This document shows, piece by piece, positions 6,020 through 6,045 of a stretch of 6,045 nucleotides of DNA (positions are counted from its first letter, which is position 1; every line of letters begins with the position of its first letter). A model generated the notes under the pieces. It ran no database searches, was not told the DNA's origin, and was given only the letters and a program-made list of their open reading frames with translations. The stretch is from Spirochaetales bacterium (GTDB taxonomy: Bacteria > Spirochaetota > Spirochaetia > DTKZ01), in the NCBI GenBank assembly GCA_017998025.1, contig JAGODW010000102.1:1-6045 (forward strand), read 5' to 3'. The position numbers and the translations under genes were made by a program.

Positions 6020-6045
6020 AGGGACGAACGGCCCTTGAATGGATA
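6020..6045 (+). other. Spacer after rpsR at the right edge
   Basis: The 26 nt hold no gene. AAGGG and CCCTT (6019–6023 and 6032–6036) could form a 5-bp stem with an 8-nt loop, but no T-run follows, so it is not a terminator by sequence. By the usual gene order rplI would begin beyond the edge. Confidence 0.4.

Noticed and set aside
1..6045. tRNA, rRNA, CRISPR arrays, insertion sequences, attachment sites
   Set aside because: No cloverleaf, spaced direct repeats, transposase or terminal inverted repeats were seen on either strand.

Overview
The window looks like a chromosomal segment from a spirochaete, probably in or near Treponema/Spirochaeta. This rests on the gene types, not on any search: a divergent PRPP synthetase, a NifA-like GAF–AAA+–Fis activator, and the rpsF–ssb–rpsR block whose S18 carries a long acidic, Arg/Gly-rich N-terminal extension. 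Base composition is moderate, and all genes look intact except at the left edge. I see no mobile element, CRISPR array, tRNA or rRNA.

Layout, left to right. (1) 1–2334, plus strand: the 3' part of a ribose-phosphate pyrophosphokinase gene, cut by the window edge, then 13 nt later an FGGY-family sugar kinase. The kinase ribosome binding site starts inside the prs stop codon, so the two are very likely co-transcribed. A sugar kinase feeding pentose phosphates and an enzyme consuming ribose 5-phosphate make plausible metabolic sense together, but the kinase substrate cannot be read from the sequence. (2) 2331–3896, minus strand: a sigma-54-dependent activator of NifA type. It converges on the kinase with a 4-bp overlap of the two stop codons, leaving no room for a terminator. 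(3) 3897–4018: a 122-bp divergent promoter region. (4) 4019–4765, plus: a HAD-superfamily hydrolase of unknown substrate. (5) 4766–4875: the promoter and leader of the ribosomal operon, with an RNA fold that can pair the whole rpsF Shine-Dalgarno sequence. (6) 4876–6019, plus: rpsF (bS6), ssb and rpsR (bS18); rplI would be the usual next gene and would lie beyond the right edge.

How they work together: S6 and S18 are partners on the 30S platform and in many bacteria jointly repress their own mRNA through a leader structure; the leader here has a suitable architecture. SSB between them is the normal bacterial arrangement. The regulator, the kinase and the HAD protein have no evident functional link to the ribosomal operon. 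I did not find a convincing undescribed multi-gene system; the points most worth a second look are the rpsF leader fold, the NifA-like regulator with no nif genes in view, the shortened FGGY kinase and the S18 extension.
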